This document shows, piece after piece, positions 28,616 to 39,077 of a stretch of DNA of 64,000 bases. The notes under the pieces are model-generated. The model saw only the letters and a list, made by a program, of their open reading frames with translations, searched no databases and was not told the origin of the DNA. The position numbers and the translations under genes are program-made. Within the stretch, counting starts at the first letter, position 1. Each line of letters starts with the position of its first letter. This DNA is from Iamia sp963728655 (lineage in GTDB: Bacteria > Actinomycetota > Acidimicrobiia > Acidimicrobiales > Iamiaceae), in the NCBI GenBank assembly GCA_963728655.1, contig CAVSLD010000002.1:955701-1019700 (forward strand). The letters are read 5' to 3'.

Positions 28616-30293
28616 GTGCTGACCCTCCCCTCCCGGATCGAGGCCGCCGCCCACCGGGGCCGCGGCACCATCACCTTCCTCCACGGCGACGAGGCCGAGC
28701 CGGTGACCTGGGCCCGAGCTCCACCACGACGCCCGGGGCATGGCCGCCGCCCTGCAGGCCCGGGGCATCGGCCCCGGCGACCACGTCGCCCTGCTCGGGC
28801 CCGACGTCGCGCCGCCTGGTCACCGCCATCCAGGCCACCTGGCTGGCCGGCGCCACGGTGATGATGCTGCCCCTGCCCGATGCGCATGGGCTCGATCGAG
28901 GAGTTCGTGGCCCAGACCCGGGCCCGGCTCCGCCACGGCGAGGCCGCCCTGCGTGCTGCTCGACGAGCAGCTGGCCCCCTTCATCGAGGCCCGTCGCGAG
29001 CGACCCGCCGCTGGTCACCCTCGACGAGCTGGCGGCGCCGGCCGACGCCTTCGTGGCCCCCCGCATCGACCCCGAGCGCCTGGCCGATCCTGCAGTTCAC
29101 CAGCGGCTCGACGTCGGAGCCCAAGGGCGTGATGCTCCCGCACCGGCGCCGTGTGCGCCAACCTCGACGCCATCGCCGAGGCCACCGACTACGACCCCGA
29201 CGACGACGTCCTGGTGTCGTGGCTGCCGCTCTACCACGACATGGGCCTGGTCGGGATGCTCACCCTGCCCATGGCCCACGGCGGCGACTTCGCCCTGGCC
29301 GGCCCGCAGGACTTCATGGCCTCGCCGGCCCGCTGGGTGCGGTGGATGTCGGACTTCGGCGCCACGGCCACCGCCGGGCCCAACTTCGCCTGGGTGCTGG
29401 CCACCCGGGCCATGCGCCGCCTCGACGGCCTCGACCTCTCCCGCATGCGGGTGGCGCTCAACGGGGCCGAGCCGGTCGACGCCGAGGCCATGGACGCCCT
29501 GGTCGAGGCCGGGGCCCGCCACGGCCTCGACGCCGGTGCCCTGTTCCCCGCCTTCGGCATGGCCGAGGTGTGCATCGCCGGGGCCTTCCCCCAGCCCGGC
29601 CAGGGCCTGCGCACCGACCTGGTCGACGGCCGGGTGCTGGAGACCGAGCGCTACGCGGCCCCGGCTCGGACCCCGACGCGCCCAACAGCCGCCGCCTGGC
29701 CCTGCTGGGCCGGCCCGTGCCCGGGCTGGAGATGCGGGTGGTCGACCCCGAGTCCGGCTCGTCCGCGCCAGGACCGCGAGGTCGGCGAGCTGGAGATCCG
29801 GGGCTCGTCGCTGACCAGCGGGTACTACCGGCGCAGCGACCGACCCGTCCGAGGGCACGTTCCGCGACGGCTGGCTCCGCACCGGCGACCTGGCCTACCT
29901 CGTCGACGGGCGAGCTGGTCCTCTGCGGGCGCATCAAGGACGTGATCATCGTGGCCGGGCGCAACGTCTTCCCCCAGGACGTCGAGAAGGCGGTGGGCGA
30001 GGTGGCCGGCGTCCGTCCCGGCAACGTGGTCGCCATCGGCGTCACCGGCCGGCGGGGCGCCGAGGAGGTGGTGGTCGTGGCCGAGGTGCGCGACGAGGCC
30101 CCCGACGACCGTGCGCGGCCGACGTGGCCGAGCGGGTGCGCAGCTCGCGGTGGGCCTGGCCGCCCGGGAGGTCGTGCTGGTGGCGGCCGGGACGCTGCCC
30201 AAGACCAGCTCGGGCAAGCTCCAGCGCTCGCTGTGCCGGGACCGCTACCTGGCCGCCGACCTGGTCGGCGTCGGCGCCGGGCTGACAACCTGA
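28616..30293 (+). CDS. fatty acyl-AMP ligase / FadD-like adenylate-forming enzyme, frameshifted
   Basis: An ANL-superfamily enzyme of about 555 residues beginning with GTG 28616 (LTLPSRIEAAAHRGRG). Key blocks are the P-loop FTSGSTSEPKGVMLPH, LVSWLPLYHDMGLVGML and TAGPNFAWVLATRAMRRLDG, then RVALNGAEPVDAEAMD, FGMAEVCIAGAFP, and IKDVIIVAGRNVFPQDVE. The C-terminus TSSGKLQRSLCRDRY keeps the catalytic Lys. The LNGAEP block is typical of fatty acyl-AMP ligases that feed polyketide or lipid enzymes rather than making acyl-CoA. At least nine one-base insertions split the frame. No PKS gene is adjacent. Confidence 0.8.
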
Positions 30294-30502
30294 CCGAAGT
30301 CCTGCAGGACCGCCACCGGCGGCCGATGGAGCGGGAGCAGCAAGCCGGCCCCGGTGACGGCCGGGGACACCGCGGACGCGACGGCGATCCGCACCCGGAG
30401 CCCGACAACGACGTGGGGCTCCGGCGCGTCCGGGGCGTGGTCGCGGGCCCGGACGGCCGGAGGGGACGGCGGGGGTGGGGGAGAGGTCCTACGGTGCCGG
30501 CC

Positions 30503-31235
30503 ATGATCGTCTTCGTCCACGGGGTGCCCGAGACCGCAGCGGTGTGGCGCAAGGTCCGCGCCGCCATCGACCAGGAGTCGGTGGCCCTCGCCCTGCCCGG
30601 GTTCGGCTGCCCCCTCCCCGAGGGCTTCACGCCGACCAAGGACGCCTACCTCGAGTGGCTGCTGGGCGAGCTCGACGGCATCGACGGCCCGATCGACCTG
30701 GTCGGCCACGACTGGGGCGCCGGCCTCACCTACCCCGTGGCGGCCCACCACGGCGACCGGCTGCGCTCGTGGGCGGCCGACGTGGGCAACATCGTCCACC
30801 CCGACTACGTGTGGCACGACTTCGCCAGCTCTGTGGCAGACCCCCGGCGACGGCGAGGCCTTCTTCGCGGCCCAGGAGGCCCAGAGCGTCGACGAGCGGG
30901 CCGCCGGCTACGTGGCCCTCGGCCTCGACCCCGACGACGCCCGCGAGATGGCCGCCGCCGGCGACGCCACCATGGGCGCCTGCATCCTCGGCCTCTACCG
31001 CTCGGCTCTGCCCAACCCCCACGCCGACTGGGGGCCGTGGTCCGCCTCGGCCGCGCCCGGGATGGTGCTGCACCCCAGCGACGACCCCTTCGGCGACCTG
31101 ACCCTGGCCGGCGAGACGGCCGACGCCTTCGGGGCCCGCTTCGCCATCCTCGACGGGTCCGGCCACTTCTGGCCCTACCAGACCCCGGAGCAGGGCGCCG
31201 CGCTGCTCGAGGCGTTCTGGGCCGACCTCGGCTGA
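30503..31235 (+). CDS. alpha/beta hydrolase, haloalkane dehalogenase/epoxide hydrolase-like, one frameshift
   Basis: A 243-residue alpha/beta-hydrolase from ATG 30503. The oxyanion-hole motif HGVPETAAVW follows strand 3, and the nucleophile elbow is LVGHDWGAG, with Asp as nucleophile (G-H-D-W-G), as in haloalkane dehalogenases and epoxide hydrolases rather than the Ser of esterases. The catalytic His lies in ILDGSGHFWPYQTP near the end. A one-base insertion near 30,845 (GCAGACCCCCGG) shifts the frame; removing one G restores TPGDGEAFFAAQ. It sits 209 bases after the acyl-AMP ligase and is followed after 3 bases by a lipoprotein gene. Confidence 0.82.
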
Positions 31236-31238
31236 CGG

Positions 31239-31631
31239 GTGCCCCGCACGCTCGCCCGGGCCGTCGTCCTCGGCGCCCTCCTGGCCGCCTGCGGCTCGGA
31301 CCCGGTGGCCGACGAACCCGACCTGGAGGGGGTGGCCACCGTGCGGGTGCTGGCCGAGCCGCCGGCGGCCACCACCGACGAGCCCGAGGTGTCCGGGGCC
31401 CGGACGGTCCGCTTCCGCTACGTCACCGAGTGGTGCGGCGAGCGGGGCCTCGATGCCCAGCCGCGGGCGGTGCGGGCCACCTACACCGACGACACCATCG
31501 CCGTGACGCTCGTGCCGCGCCCGGCCGACTGCCCGGCCGATGCGCGTCGGCCGGTGACCCAGGGGGTGGAGGTGTTCCTGGACGAGCCCGTCGACGACCG
31601 CCTGGTGTCGGCCACGGTGGGGTCGCCCTGA
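31239..31631 (+). CDS. small secreted lipoprotein, unknown function
   Basis: A 130-residue protein from GTG 31239, three bases after the hydrolase stop. The N-terminus RTLARAVVLGALLAACGSDP is a lipoprotein signal peptide with lipobox L-A-A-C, so Cys18 or thereabouts should be lipidated. The mature part is beta-rich with two Cys residues (EWCGE, PADCPADA) that could form a disulfide. No known domain is recognised. It is probably co-transcribed with the hydrolase. Confidence 0.7.
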   Translation: MPRTLARAVVLGALLAACGSDPVADEPDLEGVATVRVLAEPPAATTDEPEVSGARTVRFRYVTEWCGERGLDAQPRAVRATYTDDTIAVTLVPRPADCPADARRPVTQGVEVFLDEPVDDRLVSATVGSP

Positions 31632-31687
31632 GCCGAGGCGGCCCGGCCGACCGGCGGCCCGGCCGAACCGGGCGACCCGACGACGGG

Positions 31688-32702
31688 TCAGTCGGCGCGG
31701 AGCTCGGCGGTGATCTGGCCCCAGAGGCCGTCGGGGACCTTGTAGGGGGCGTAGAAGCTGAGCCGGTCGACGGTGCCGCCGAAGCGGGCCCGCAGCCCGG
31801 CGGCCACGTCGTCGGGGGCGGCGACCACCGCGAAGGCGTCGAGCACGTCGTCGTCGATGAGCTCGCCCATGGCCTTCCACTCCTTCTTCTTGGACAGGGC
31901 CTTGAGCTCGGGGTGCAGGTCGCCCCAGCCGTGGTGGTCGAGGACGCCCTGGTAGGCGGGGGTGGAGCCGTAGAAGGCGATCTGGGCCTTGACCGCGGTG
32001 GCGGCCTTGGCCGTGTCCTCGTCGGTCTCGCCGGTGACGACGAAGGCGGGCAGCGAGATGTTGACGTCGTCGCGGGTGCGGCCGCCGGCCTCGGCCCCCT
32101 CGTCGAGGGCGGGGAGGGTGACGTCGCGGAGGTACTCGGCGGTGGTGAAGCCGTGGGCCAGCAGGCCGTCGGCCACCTCGCCCGCCACCTTGGTCATCAG
32201 GGGACCCACGGCGGCCAGGTACACCTGGCGGTGGGCCGTGCGGGCGACGGCGGCGGGGTGAAGAACGGGGTCATCAGGGTGTGGGTGTAGAACTCGCCCT
32301 CGAAGGCCAGCTCGGCGCCGTCGTTCCAGGTGGCCCAGATGGCGCGCAGGGCCAGGATCATCTCCCGCATCCGGGCCGCCGGGTGGCTCCACTCCATGGA
32401 GAAGCGCCGGGTGATGTGGGGCTTGATCTGGCTGCCCAGGCCGAGCAGGAAGCGGCCCTCGGAGTAGCGCTGGAGGTCGTGGGCGCTCTGGGCGAGGGTC
32501 ATCGGGTTGCGGGCGAAGGCGACGGCGATGCCGGTGCCCAGCTCGATGCGCTCGGTGTGCTCGGCGGCCAGCAGCAGGGTCAGGAACGGGTCCTGGTTGG
32601 TCTCCGCGCGACCAGACGCCGTCGTAGCCGTCGGCCTCGGCCTGGCGGGCGAAGGTCGGGCACCACGGCCAGGTCGCCGCCGACGCCTCCGTCGACCTTC
32701 AT
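31688..32702 (-). CDS. LLM-class F420-dependent oxidoreductase, frameshifted
   Basis: About 337 residues from ATG 32702 (KVDGGVGGDLAVVP). Family landmarks are ELGTGIAVAFARNPMTLAQS, SEGRFLLGLGSQIKPHITRR, a YLAAVGP strand, DVNISLPAFVVTGET and DAFAVVAAPDDVAAGLRARF. This combination matches the TIGR03617-type F420-dependent oxidoreductases of actinomycetes. Breaks near 32,260 and 32,605-32,660 are each repaired by removing single bases. Its substrate is unknown. It is convergent with the lipoprotein gene and separated from it by 56 bases. Confidence 0.8.
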
Positions 32703-32727
32703 CGGGCGTCGTCCTCGGTGCGGGGGC

Positions 32728-34591
32728 TCATGGTGCGGTGGTGTCCTCGGGGGGGTGGTGGGGGGTCGGGGGTGGTGGCGGTGCGGGTCGGTGCGTCGTC
32801 CGGCCGGCCTCGACGGCCAGCTTGGCCAGGCGGAGGCGGAGGTCGTCGAGCTCGTCGGCCAGGCGGGTCTCGGCGTCGGCCACGATGCCGGCGGTGATGC
32901 GGTCCTGGTCGAGGGCGCCGTCGAGGTCGGCGCGGGCCGCGGCCAGGCTGGACTCCACCTCGACCAGGCGCTGGCCCAGGTCGGCGTCGACGGCCTCGGC
33001 GTCGGTGCGGGCGGCGGTGAGGCGTCGGCCAGGTCGTCGGTGCGACGGGCCTCGGCGAAGACGGCGTCGTTGGTGCGGTCGACCCGGGCCGAGAGGTCGG
33101 CCACCCGCCGGGCCAGCTCGGCGACCGCCTCGGTGAGGGCGGCGGCGGTCTCGTCGGCGCGGCGGTCGCGCCCGGCCAGCAGGCGCCCGACCACCTTGCC
33201 GGCGGCACCGGGGGGGCCCTCGGGGGCGGCGTCGAGGGCGGCGCGGGCGGCGTCGACGGCGGCCACCGGCTGCTGGGCGGTGGCGTCGGGGCGGGGCGGG
33301 CGCCGCAGCGGGCGGGCGGGCTCGGGCGGGGCCACGTCGGCCTCCTCGGGCTGGGGGCGGAAGGCGTCGGGGATGGCGACCTCGTCGGCGTCGGGGCCGG
33401 CGGCCCAGGACAGGAGGGCGGCCCGGTCCGGCGCCGTGGACGTCGGGCAAGGTGCCGGAGCGGCCCGGGTCCTCGCGCCACACCTGGTAGCAGGTAGCGG
33501 CCGACGGCGCCGCCGCGGCGGGGGCGAGGCCAGCCAGCGCCGCCCAGGCCGCGCCGCCGTCGTCGGCGAGGGGGAGCGGGGGCGTGGGCGTGCGGCCGGT
33601 GCGGTCGCGCCTCGGCCTCGAGCAGGGCGTCGCGGAAGAGCCATGCGGGACCGGCTGGTCGAGGGGGGTGCCGTCGGCGGTGCGGCCGCAGTGGTAGCCG
33701 AGGGCCCGGTCGGCCTCGGCGTCGACGGCCCGGCGGCGGTCGAGCCAGCCCCGGCACTGGCGGGCCACGGCGGGCAGGTCGGTCAGGTGGACCCGGGGCC
33801 GGTCGGCGGCGAAGCGTGCTGAGGACCCACGGCCGGGCGTCGGTGAGCCCGGAGTAGTGGAAGCAGCGCACCGGCCGGTCGACCACGCGGAGCCGGCCCG
33901 TCGACCCACGGCGGTGGGGCGCTCGTGGAGGTTCCAGTAGGCCACGTCGTAGGTGGGGTCGCGCAGGATGTGGTGGTCGAACAGGAGGGCACGAAGTCGA
34001 GCCAGCGCTGGTCGGCCGTGGAGCATGAGCTCGGGCCGGTCCAGGCAGTCGCGGCGCAGGCGCTGCTGCCACCAGTCGAGGAAGTCGCCGCTGCTGGTGC
34101 GCAGGCGAGGAGCCCGCCGTTGTACATGCCGGCGGCGAGGAGCCCGGCCTCGTCGGGGAGGCGGCCGTCGTCGCGGGGGATGGGGGTCGAGCACGTGGGG
34201 GACGAGGACGACGTCGTGGTCGGCGGCGGCGTCGACCAGCTCGTCCATGGGGGCGAGGACCTCGACGTCGCCGTCGACGTAGACGGCCACGTCGGACCGG
34301 TCGAGCACCCGGCGCAGGGCCAGGGGCTTGAGGGCGCAGGCGAGCTCGGCCGGGCCGTAGATGGCGGCCATGGCGCAGCAGCTCGTCGTCGGCGAGGCCC
34401 AGCTCGGTGGGGGTGACCAGCTCGACGTCGCGGTGGGTCCAGGTGGCGGCGGGGGTCGGTCGCCGTCGACCACGAGGATGGTGAAGCGGGCTGCCGGGGT
34501 GCTGGTCGACGAAGGACCGGGCGGCCAGGCGGGCGTCGGCCAGGTAGTTGCGGGTGGCGACGGTGCAGCCGCCGACGCTCGGGGTGCTCAC
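32728..34591 (-). CDS. glycosyltransferase-like protein with C-terminal coiled coil, heavily frameshifted
   Basis: From GTG 34591 (STPSVGGCTVATRNYLADAR) the first 300 residues resemble a GT-A, GT8-like sugar transferase. The nucleotide-binding strand is LTILVVDGDR, an acidic metal-binding motif VAVYVDGDVEV follows, and later parts read AGMYNGGLLA, FDHHILRDPTYDVAYWNLHE and RCFHYSG. A Pro-rich linker follows, then a long charged coiled coil (RLVEVESSLAAARADLDGAL, RLADELDDLRLRLAKLAVE) ending at 32728. At least seven one-base shifts interrupt the frame. It may be a cell-surface polysaccharide enzyme held in a complex by its coil. The assignment is by motif only. Confidence 0.6.
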
Positions 34592-34655
34592 CGGTCCGCC
34601 TCCGGGCGGGGCTCGGTCACCGGGCGCGGCTCCTCGACGGGCGGGGCGCGGCCAC

Positions 34656-35514
34656 TCAGGTGCCGCCCTGGTCGCGGAGGAAGCGCTCCAGCTCGGCGGC
34701 CAGCTCGTCGCCGGAGGGGATCTCGCCCTCGCTGGGCGCCTCGTCGGCGTCGGCCTCGAGGGCGTGGAGCATGGCCGTGTGCTCGTCGTTGCGGGCGATG
34801 GTGGTGTCGAGGCGCTCGGTGGTCTCGACCGCGTCCTGCTCCAGGCTCGCCGCGGGGGAGGCGCAGCCCGGTGACCTGCTCGAGGTTCTCGAGCAGGGCG
34901 GTGCTGCCGGCCGGGTAGGGCCAGGCCGAGGCGTAGTGGGGGATCTGGGCCCACAGGGTGAGGGCCTCGAGGCCCCGGTCGGTGGCGAAGCGCTCGACCA
35001 CGGCCTGGGCGCCGGCGGGGACGTCGAGGGTGCCGCGCAGGTAGGGCCAGCGGGCGGCCAGCTCCTCGGTGCCGGCGGTGATGGACAGCCGGACGGGGCG
35101 GGTGTGGGGCACCGTGGCCGGGTAGGCGCCCAGGCCCACGACCTGGGTGACGCCCAGCTCGGCGGCCAGGCCGACCACGGCGTGGCCGAAGGCCTTCCAG
35201 GAGTGGTCGGGCTCGGGGCCGGCCAGGATCAGCAGGTCGCGGCCGTCGAGGTCGCGGGCGGCCAGCACCTCGATGGAGGGCCAGCTCAGGCTCTCGGCCA
35301 CCCCGGCCACGAGGTGGAGCACCGGGCGACGGGCCCGGTGGTCGAGCAGCTCGTCGGCGTCGAAGGTGGCCACGCTCTCGGTGTCGAGCTCGGCCAGCAG
35401 GGTGGCGACCGACGTGCTGGCGGCCATGCCCGCGTCGATCCAGCCCTCCAGGGCCATGAGCAGCACCGGGTCGGTGAGGGGGCGGTGCGGGGCCCGCTGG
35501 TAGGGGGCGCTCAC
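34656..35514 (-). CDS. PAC2 family protein (proteasome assembly chaperone-like), one frameshift
   Basis: About 285 residues from GTG 35514. The PAC2 domain (PF09754) is clear: PVLLMALEGWIDAGMAASTS at the start, FDADELLDHRARRPVLHLV, LLILAGPEPDHSWKAF and VVGLGAYPATVPHTRP. The C-terminal helix is SGDELAAELERFLRDQGG, as in actinobacterial members found in genomes with 20S proteasomes. A single-base insertion near 34,862 separates the last 65 residues. Related proteins assist proteasome or ligase assembly, but the exact role in bacteria is unsettled. It overlaps none of its neighbours and lies between a kinase-like gene and a glycosyltransferase. Confidence 0.85.
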
Positions 35515-35539
35515 GGGTCCACCGGCGTGGTCGGGGCCG

Positions 35540-36578
35540 TCACGACGCGCCCTTCTCGAGGGTGTCCTCGGCTGCGTGGGCCAGCATCTCGACCTGGCTT
35601 GGCGAAGGGCTCCCAGCCCTCGCGGGCGTCGCCCATGGCCCCGCCCATGTAGCGGGACAGGACGCCCTCGAGGATGCAGGCCAGCTTCCAGTACCCGAAG
35701 GCGACGTAGTAGTCGATCTCGGCAGACGTCGCGGCCGGAGGCCTCGGCGTAGCGCTGGCCAGCAGCGCCGACGACGGGGCGAAGCCCTCGACCCCGGTGG
35801 CGGAGTCGGGCAGGGCCTGGAGGTCCTGGTCGTCCTGGCCCCAGTAGACGACGAGCAGGCCGACGTCGGCGAGCGGGTCGCCCAGGGTGCAGATCTCCCA
35901 GTCGAGCACGGCCTCGACCGAGCCGTCGTCGGCCAGCAGGCAGTTGTCGAGGCGGTAGTCGCCGTGGACGATGGCGGCCGGGCCCTGCTCGGGCACCTGG
36001 GCGGCGAGGGCGTCGTGGACGGCGTCGACCACGGGCAGGTCGCGGGTCTTGGACTTCTCCCACTGGCCGTACCAGCGCTTGAGCTGGCGGGGGATGTAGC
36101 CCTCCTTGCGGCCCAGGTCGCCCAGGCCGACCTCGTCGGGGTCGACGGCGTGGATGCGGGCGAGGACGTCGACCAGGTCGTGGCCGGCGTGGCCCCGGGC
36201 CTCGACGGAGAGGGCCTGGGCCGAGGCCGCGTTGCGGAGCACGTGGCCGTCGACGAAGTCCATGACGTAGAAGGGCGCGCCGTTCACCGAGTCGTCGGGG
36301 CTGAGGCCGACGACGGGGGCGACGGGGACGTCGGTGGGGGCCAGGGCGGAGATGATGCGGTGCTCGCGGCCCATGTCGTGGGCGGTGGCCAGCACCTGCT
36401 TGAGCGGCGGTCGGCGCAGCACCCAGTGGCCGTCGGCGGTGTCGGTGACGTGGAAGGTGAGGTTGGAGTGGCCGCCGGTGATGAGCGAGAAGGACAGGGG
36501 CGGCGCGACCTCGACCCGCTCGGCCAGCCAGGCCGTCACGGCCTCGGCGTCGATCCCCGGGACGGTGTCGTCACTCAT
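35540..36578 (-). CDS. phosphotransferase (aminoglycoside/choline-kinase fold), frameshifted
   Basis: About 345 residues from ATG 36578. It has the APH fold (PF01636) of the type often linked to acyl-CoA dehydrogenase genes in actinomycetes. Visible parts are SLITGGHSNLTFHV (nucleotide loop), WVLRRPP (Lys replaced by Arg in the beta-3 position), the Brenner motif AIVHGDYRLDNCLL with catalytic Asp, and VLDWEICTLGDPLADVG for Mg binding. Breaks near 35,600 and 35,735 hide the C-terminus, which corrected reads LAHAAEDTLEKGAS and ends at 35540. The natural substrate is unknown. Confidence 0.82.
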
Positions 36579-36742
36579 CCCCCGGAAAGGTACCGGCTCG
36601 TCGGGTCGGGCCGCGACCGACCGGCCACCTGCCGGTGGTCCCCTGGTCACGTGCCGGACGGGCCCGGCCCCCTCCGGTGCGGCGGTGGCGCCCCGGCCCG
36701 GTCGCGTCGCCAGGCCGTCACGCCCGTCGGAGCCCGCCGGCA

Positions 36743-36883
36743 CGGTTCTCGGTACCTGTGACCGGGGGGAGCCGGGATCCCCGTACCGAGAACGGGGTGG
36801 ACCAGGGCTCGGAGGTCGCCCGCCTGAGCGGTTCTCGGTACCGGTGACCAGGGAGGCCGGGGACCCCCGTACCGAGAACGGGT
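36743..36883. repeat. two tandem hairpins built from GGTTCTCGGTACC / GGTACCGAGAACGGG
   Basis: The 388-base gap between divergent genes contains two long inverted repeats. The first pairs GGTTCTCGGTAC (36,744-36,755) with GTACCGAGAACGGG (36,783-36,796). The second pairs CGGTTCTCGGTACC (36,829-36,842) with GTACCGAGAACG (36,869-36,880). Loops are about 26 bases and contain a shared GTGACC...GAGCCGGGA-like stretch. The same core is found at 25,893-25,910 and 26,015-26,032. No coding sequence is evident in the gap. Confidence 0.85.
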
Positions 36884-36966
36884 GGGGAGGCGGTGCGAGG
36901 GGGGCGGGGTCACCGGCCTCGTGCATCGGCGATGCCCGCCGACGCTCGTGGGTAGGGTCGCCCTCG

Positions 36967-37857
36967 ATGTCCTCGGTCCCCCCGCCCCCACCCGGAGCGC
37001 CCGGTCAGTACCCGGGCTCCTACCCTCCCGGCCCCCCGGGAGCCCCGGGGGGCTACCCGCCGGGCCCGCCCGGGGCGGGCCCTCCCGGCGGAGGCTACGG
37101 ACCCCCCGGCGGCTACCAGCCCCCCGGCGCCCCGCCCCCTCCCGGCGGCTACCCCACGGGCGGCTACCCGCCCCAGGGCGGCGGCGGTGGGTCGAAGACC
37201 GGCCTCATCGTGGGCCTGGCCGTGGGTGGCGTGCTGCTGATCATCGTGGTGCTGGTGGGCGTGGTCGTGCTCACCAGCGGGCCGTCGTCGATCGACGAGG
37301 AGGAGGCCGCCACCTCGCTCGACACCATCATCGACGAGGCCGACTTCGAGGAGACCGACGCCGCCCTCCGGGACTGCCCGCTGGGTGAGCCCGACGAGAT
37401 CGTGGCCGCCTCGGGCGAGGCCCTCGACACCGAGCTCGACCTCCCCGACGACGCCCAGAGCGCCTTCGACGAGTTCGAGGACGCCGAGGCCGGCGTGGTG
37501 TGCACCATCGTCGACGACGAGGACGACCCGAACGAGGGGATCTACGCCTTCTCCACGCCCCGACCGTCGGGCGACTACGCCGACAGCGTCGACAACACCT
37601 TCGGCGACGACGACGACGTCACCGTCGAGGACCCCGACGGCTACCGCGGGGGCGACGTCTACGCCTACTGCGTCGAGCCCGGCGACGACTCGACCAACGA
37701 GGGCTGCGGCGCCGACTGGGTCGGCGAGGACATCGCCGTCGGCCTGTTCTTCCAGGGCCTCGACGCCGACGTCGACACCGCGACCGACGCCATCAGGGAC
37801 CAGGTCGGCGACATGGTCGACGCCCTCGCCGAGGCCGAGCCCGACTTCGAGAGCTGA
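36967..37857 (+). CDS. Pro/Gly-rich single-pass membrane protein with acidic extracellular domain
   Basis: A 296-residue protein from ATG 36967. The first 75 residues are a PPG/GGY/PPGG-rich cytoplasmic tail, as in many actinobacterial DUF4190-like or septal proteins. One membrane helix follows (GLIVGLAVGGVLLIIVVLVG, residues about 78-98). The extracellular part is extremely acidic (runs of Asp and Glu), with four Cys (RDCPLG, VVCTIV, YAYCVE, EGCGAD) that could make two disulfides. The frame is intact. No enzyme motif is seen; the function is unknown. The two hairpins just upstream occupy its promoter region. Confidence 0.75.
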   Translation: MSSVPPPPPGAPGQYPGSYPPGPPGAPGGYPPGPPGAGPPGGGYGPPGGYQPPGAPPPPGGYPTGGYPPQGGGGGSKTGLIVGLAVGGVLLIIVVLVGVVVLTSGPSSIDEEEAATSLDTIIDEADFEETDAALRDCPLGEPDEIVAASGEALDTELDLPDDAQSAFDEFEDAEAGVVCTIVDDEDDPNEGIYAFSTPRPSGDYADSVDNTFGDDDDVTVEDPDGYRGGDVYAYCVEPGDDSTNEGCGADWVGEDIAVGLFFQGLDADVDTATDAIRDQVGDMVDALAEAEPDFES

Positions 37858-37875
37858 TCCTGTAGCAACCGCCGG

Positions 37876-38091
37876 TGGGTTCCGTTCTGGTCTAGGAAGT
37901 GGCCCGTTCGGGTCCGATCGCGTCACCAGGACGCCGGGGCGCGTGGGTGGGTTCCGTTCTGGTCCAAGGATCGGCCCGGAACGGCCCGATCGCGTCACCA
38001 GGACGCCGCGGCGCGTGGGCGGGCCTCGTTCCGGTCTAGGGAAGGGCCCGTCCGGGCCCGATCGCGCCAGCAGTACGCCTCGCCGCGTTCG
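37876..38091. repeat. three tandem copies of a 72-bp repeat
   Basis: Units start at 37,876, 37,948 and 38,020 with exact 72-base spacing. Each begins TGGGTTCCGTTCTGGTC(T/C)A and continues GGCCCG..CGGTCCGATCGCG, then TCACCAGGACGCC, then a GC-rich junction GGGGCGCGTGGG. The third copy is more diverged (CGGGCCTCGTTCCGGTCTAG), and a partial fourth follows (TTCGGGCCCGATCTCGCC). The 352-base gap between 37,858 and 38,209 contains nothing else I can recognise. Confidence 0.88.
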
Positions 38092-38209
38092 GGCCCGATC
38101 TCGCCGACTCCCGAGCTCGCTCCCCGGCCGCCGACCGTGCGCCGAACGCATGGGAGCCCGGGACGACCCGTCGGTGCGCTGCCCGGGGCGGTGTCTCGAC
38201 CGGACGTGG

Positions 38210-39077
38210 TCAGGACGGCGCGGCGGCGGGCGGTGGTGCGGCCCGCCTCTGCGGGTGACCTCGAGGTCGAGGCCGAAGGCCTCGGACAGGGGGGCGTCGG
38301 ACAGGACGTCGTCGGCCGGGCCCGGCCGCCACCACCCGACCCTCCCGGAGCAGCAGGGCGTGGGTGGTCCCGGGCGGGATCTCCTCGGGGTGGTGGGTGA
38401 CGAGCACCATGGGCGCGGTGGCGGGGTCGTCGGCGAGGGCGCCGAGGCGGTCGACCAGGTCCTCCCGGGCGCCCAGGTCGAGGCCGGCGGCGGGCTCGTC
38501 CAGCAGGAGGAGGACGGGGTCGCCGGCGAGGGCCCGGGCCAGGAGCACCCGCTGGCGCTCGCCGCTGGAGAGGGTGCCGAAGGCGCGCCCGGCCAGGTGC
38601 TCGGCGCCGACGCGGGCCATCTCGGCTCGGGCCGCGTCGCGGTCCTCGTCGGTCCACCGGTGCCACCAGGCCTCGAGGGCGGCGCGGCGTCCGGTCATCA
38701 CCACGTCGAGGGCGTCGACGTCGGCCCGCAGCGAGTCGGCCAGGGCCGAGCTGGTCAGGCCGATGCGGCCCCGCAGGGGGAGGGTGCGGCGGAGAGCTCG
38801 CCGTCGACGGGACGGAGCCGGAGGTGCGGATGTCGGTCCGACCCGACACCTCGCCTGCGACCGCCACCGATCCCGTGGTCGGCCGCAGCCACAGGCCGGC
38901 GACCCGGACGAGGGTGGTCTTGCCGCTGCCGTTGGGCCCGAGCACGGCCCACCGCTCGCCGGGGCGGATCGTCCAGTCGACGCCGTCGAGCAGGGCCCGT
39001 CCCGACCGGGTCACCCCGACGCCGTGCAGCTCGAGCGCCGGGGCCGTGTGGGCGTGGGTGGCGGGGACGGGCGTCAC
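38210..39077 (-). CDS. ABC transporter ATP-binding protein, frameshifted
   Basis: From GTG 39077 (TPVPATHAHTAPALELHGVG) the product is a typical ABC ATPase. Walker A is LGPNGSGKTTLVR, the signature is FGTLSSGERQRVLLARAL, Walker B is PVLLLLDEPAAGLDLG, and the switch His is in VLVTHHPEEI. A cytosolic family member of this sort with no adjacent permease may be a stand-alone or cobalt/iron-type ATPase. Breaks occur near 38,800-38,830, 38,780 and 38,320. The exact 3' end is uncertain; I place it at the first stop after LEVTRRGG-like sequence near 38,210. Confidence 0.75.

Noticed and set aside
28616..30293. Natural-product gene cluster around the fatty acyl-AMP ligase
   Set aside because: No polyketide or peptide synthetase, carrier protein or tailoring set is adjacent; the neighbours are a hydrolase and a lipoprotein.
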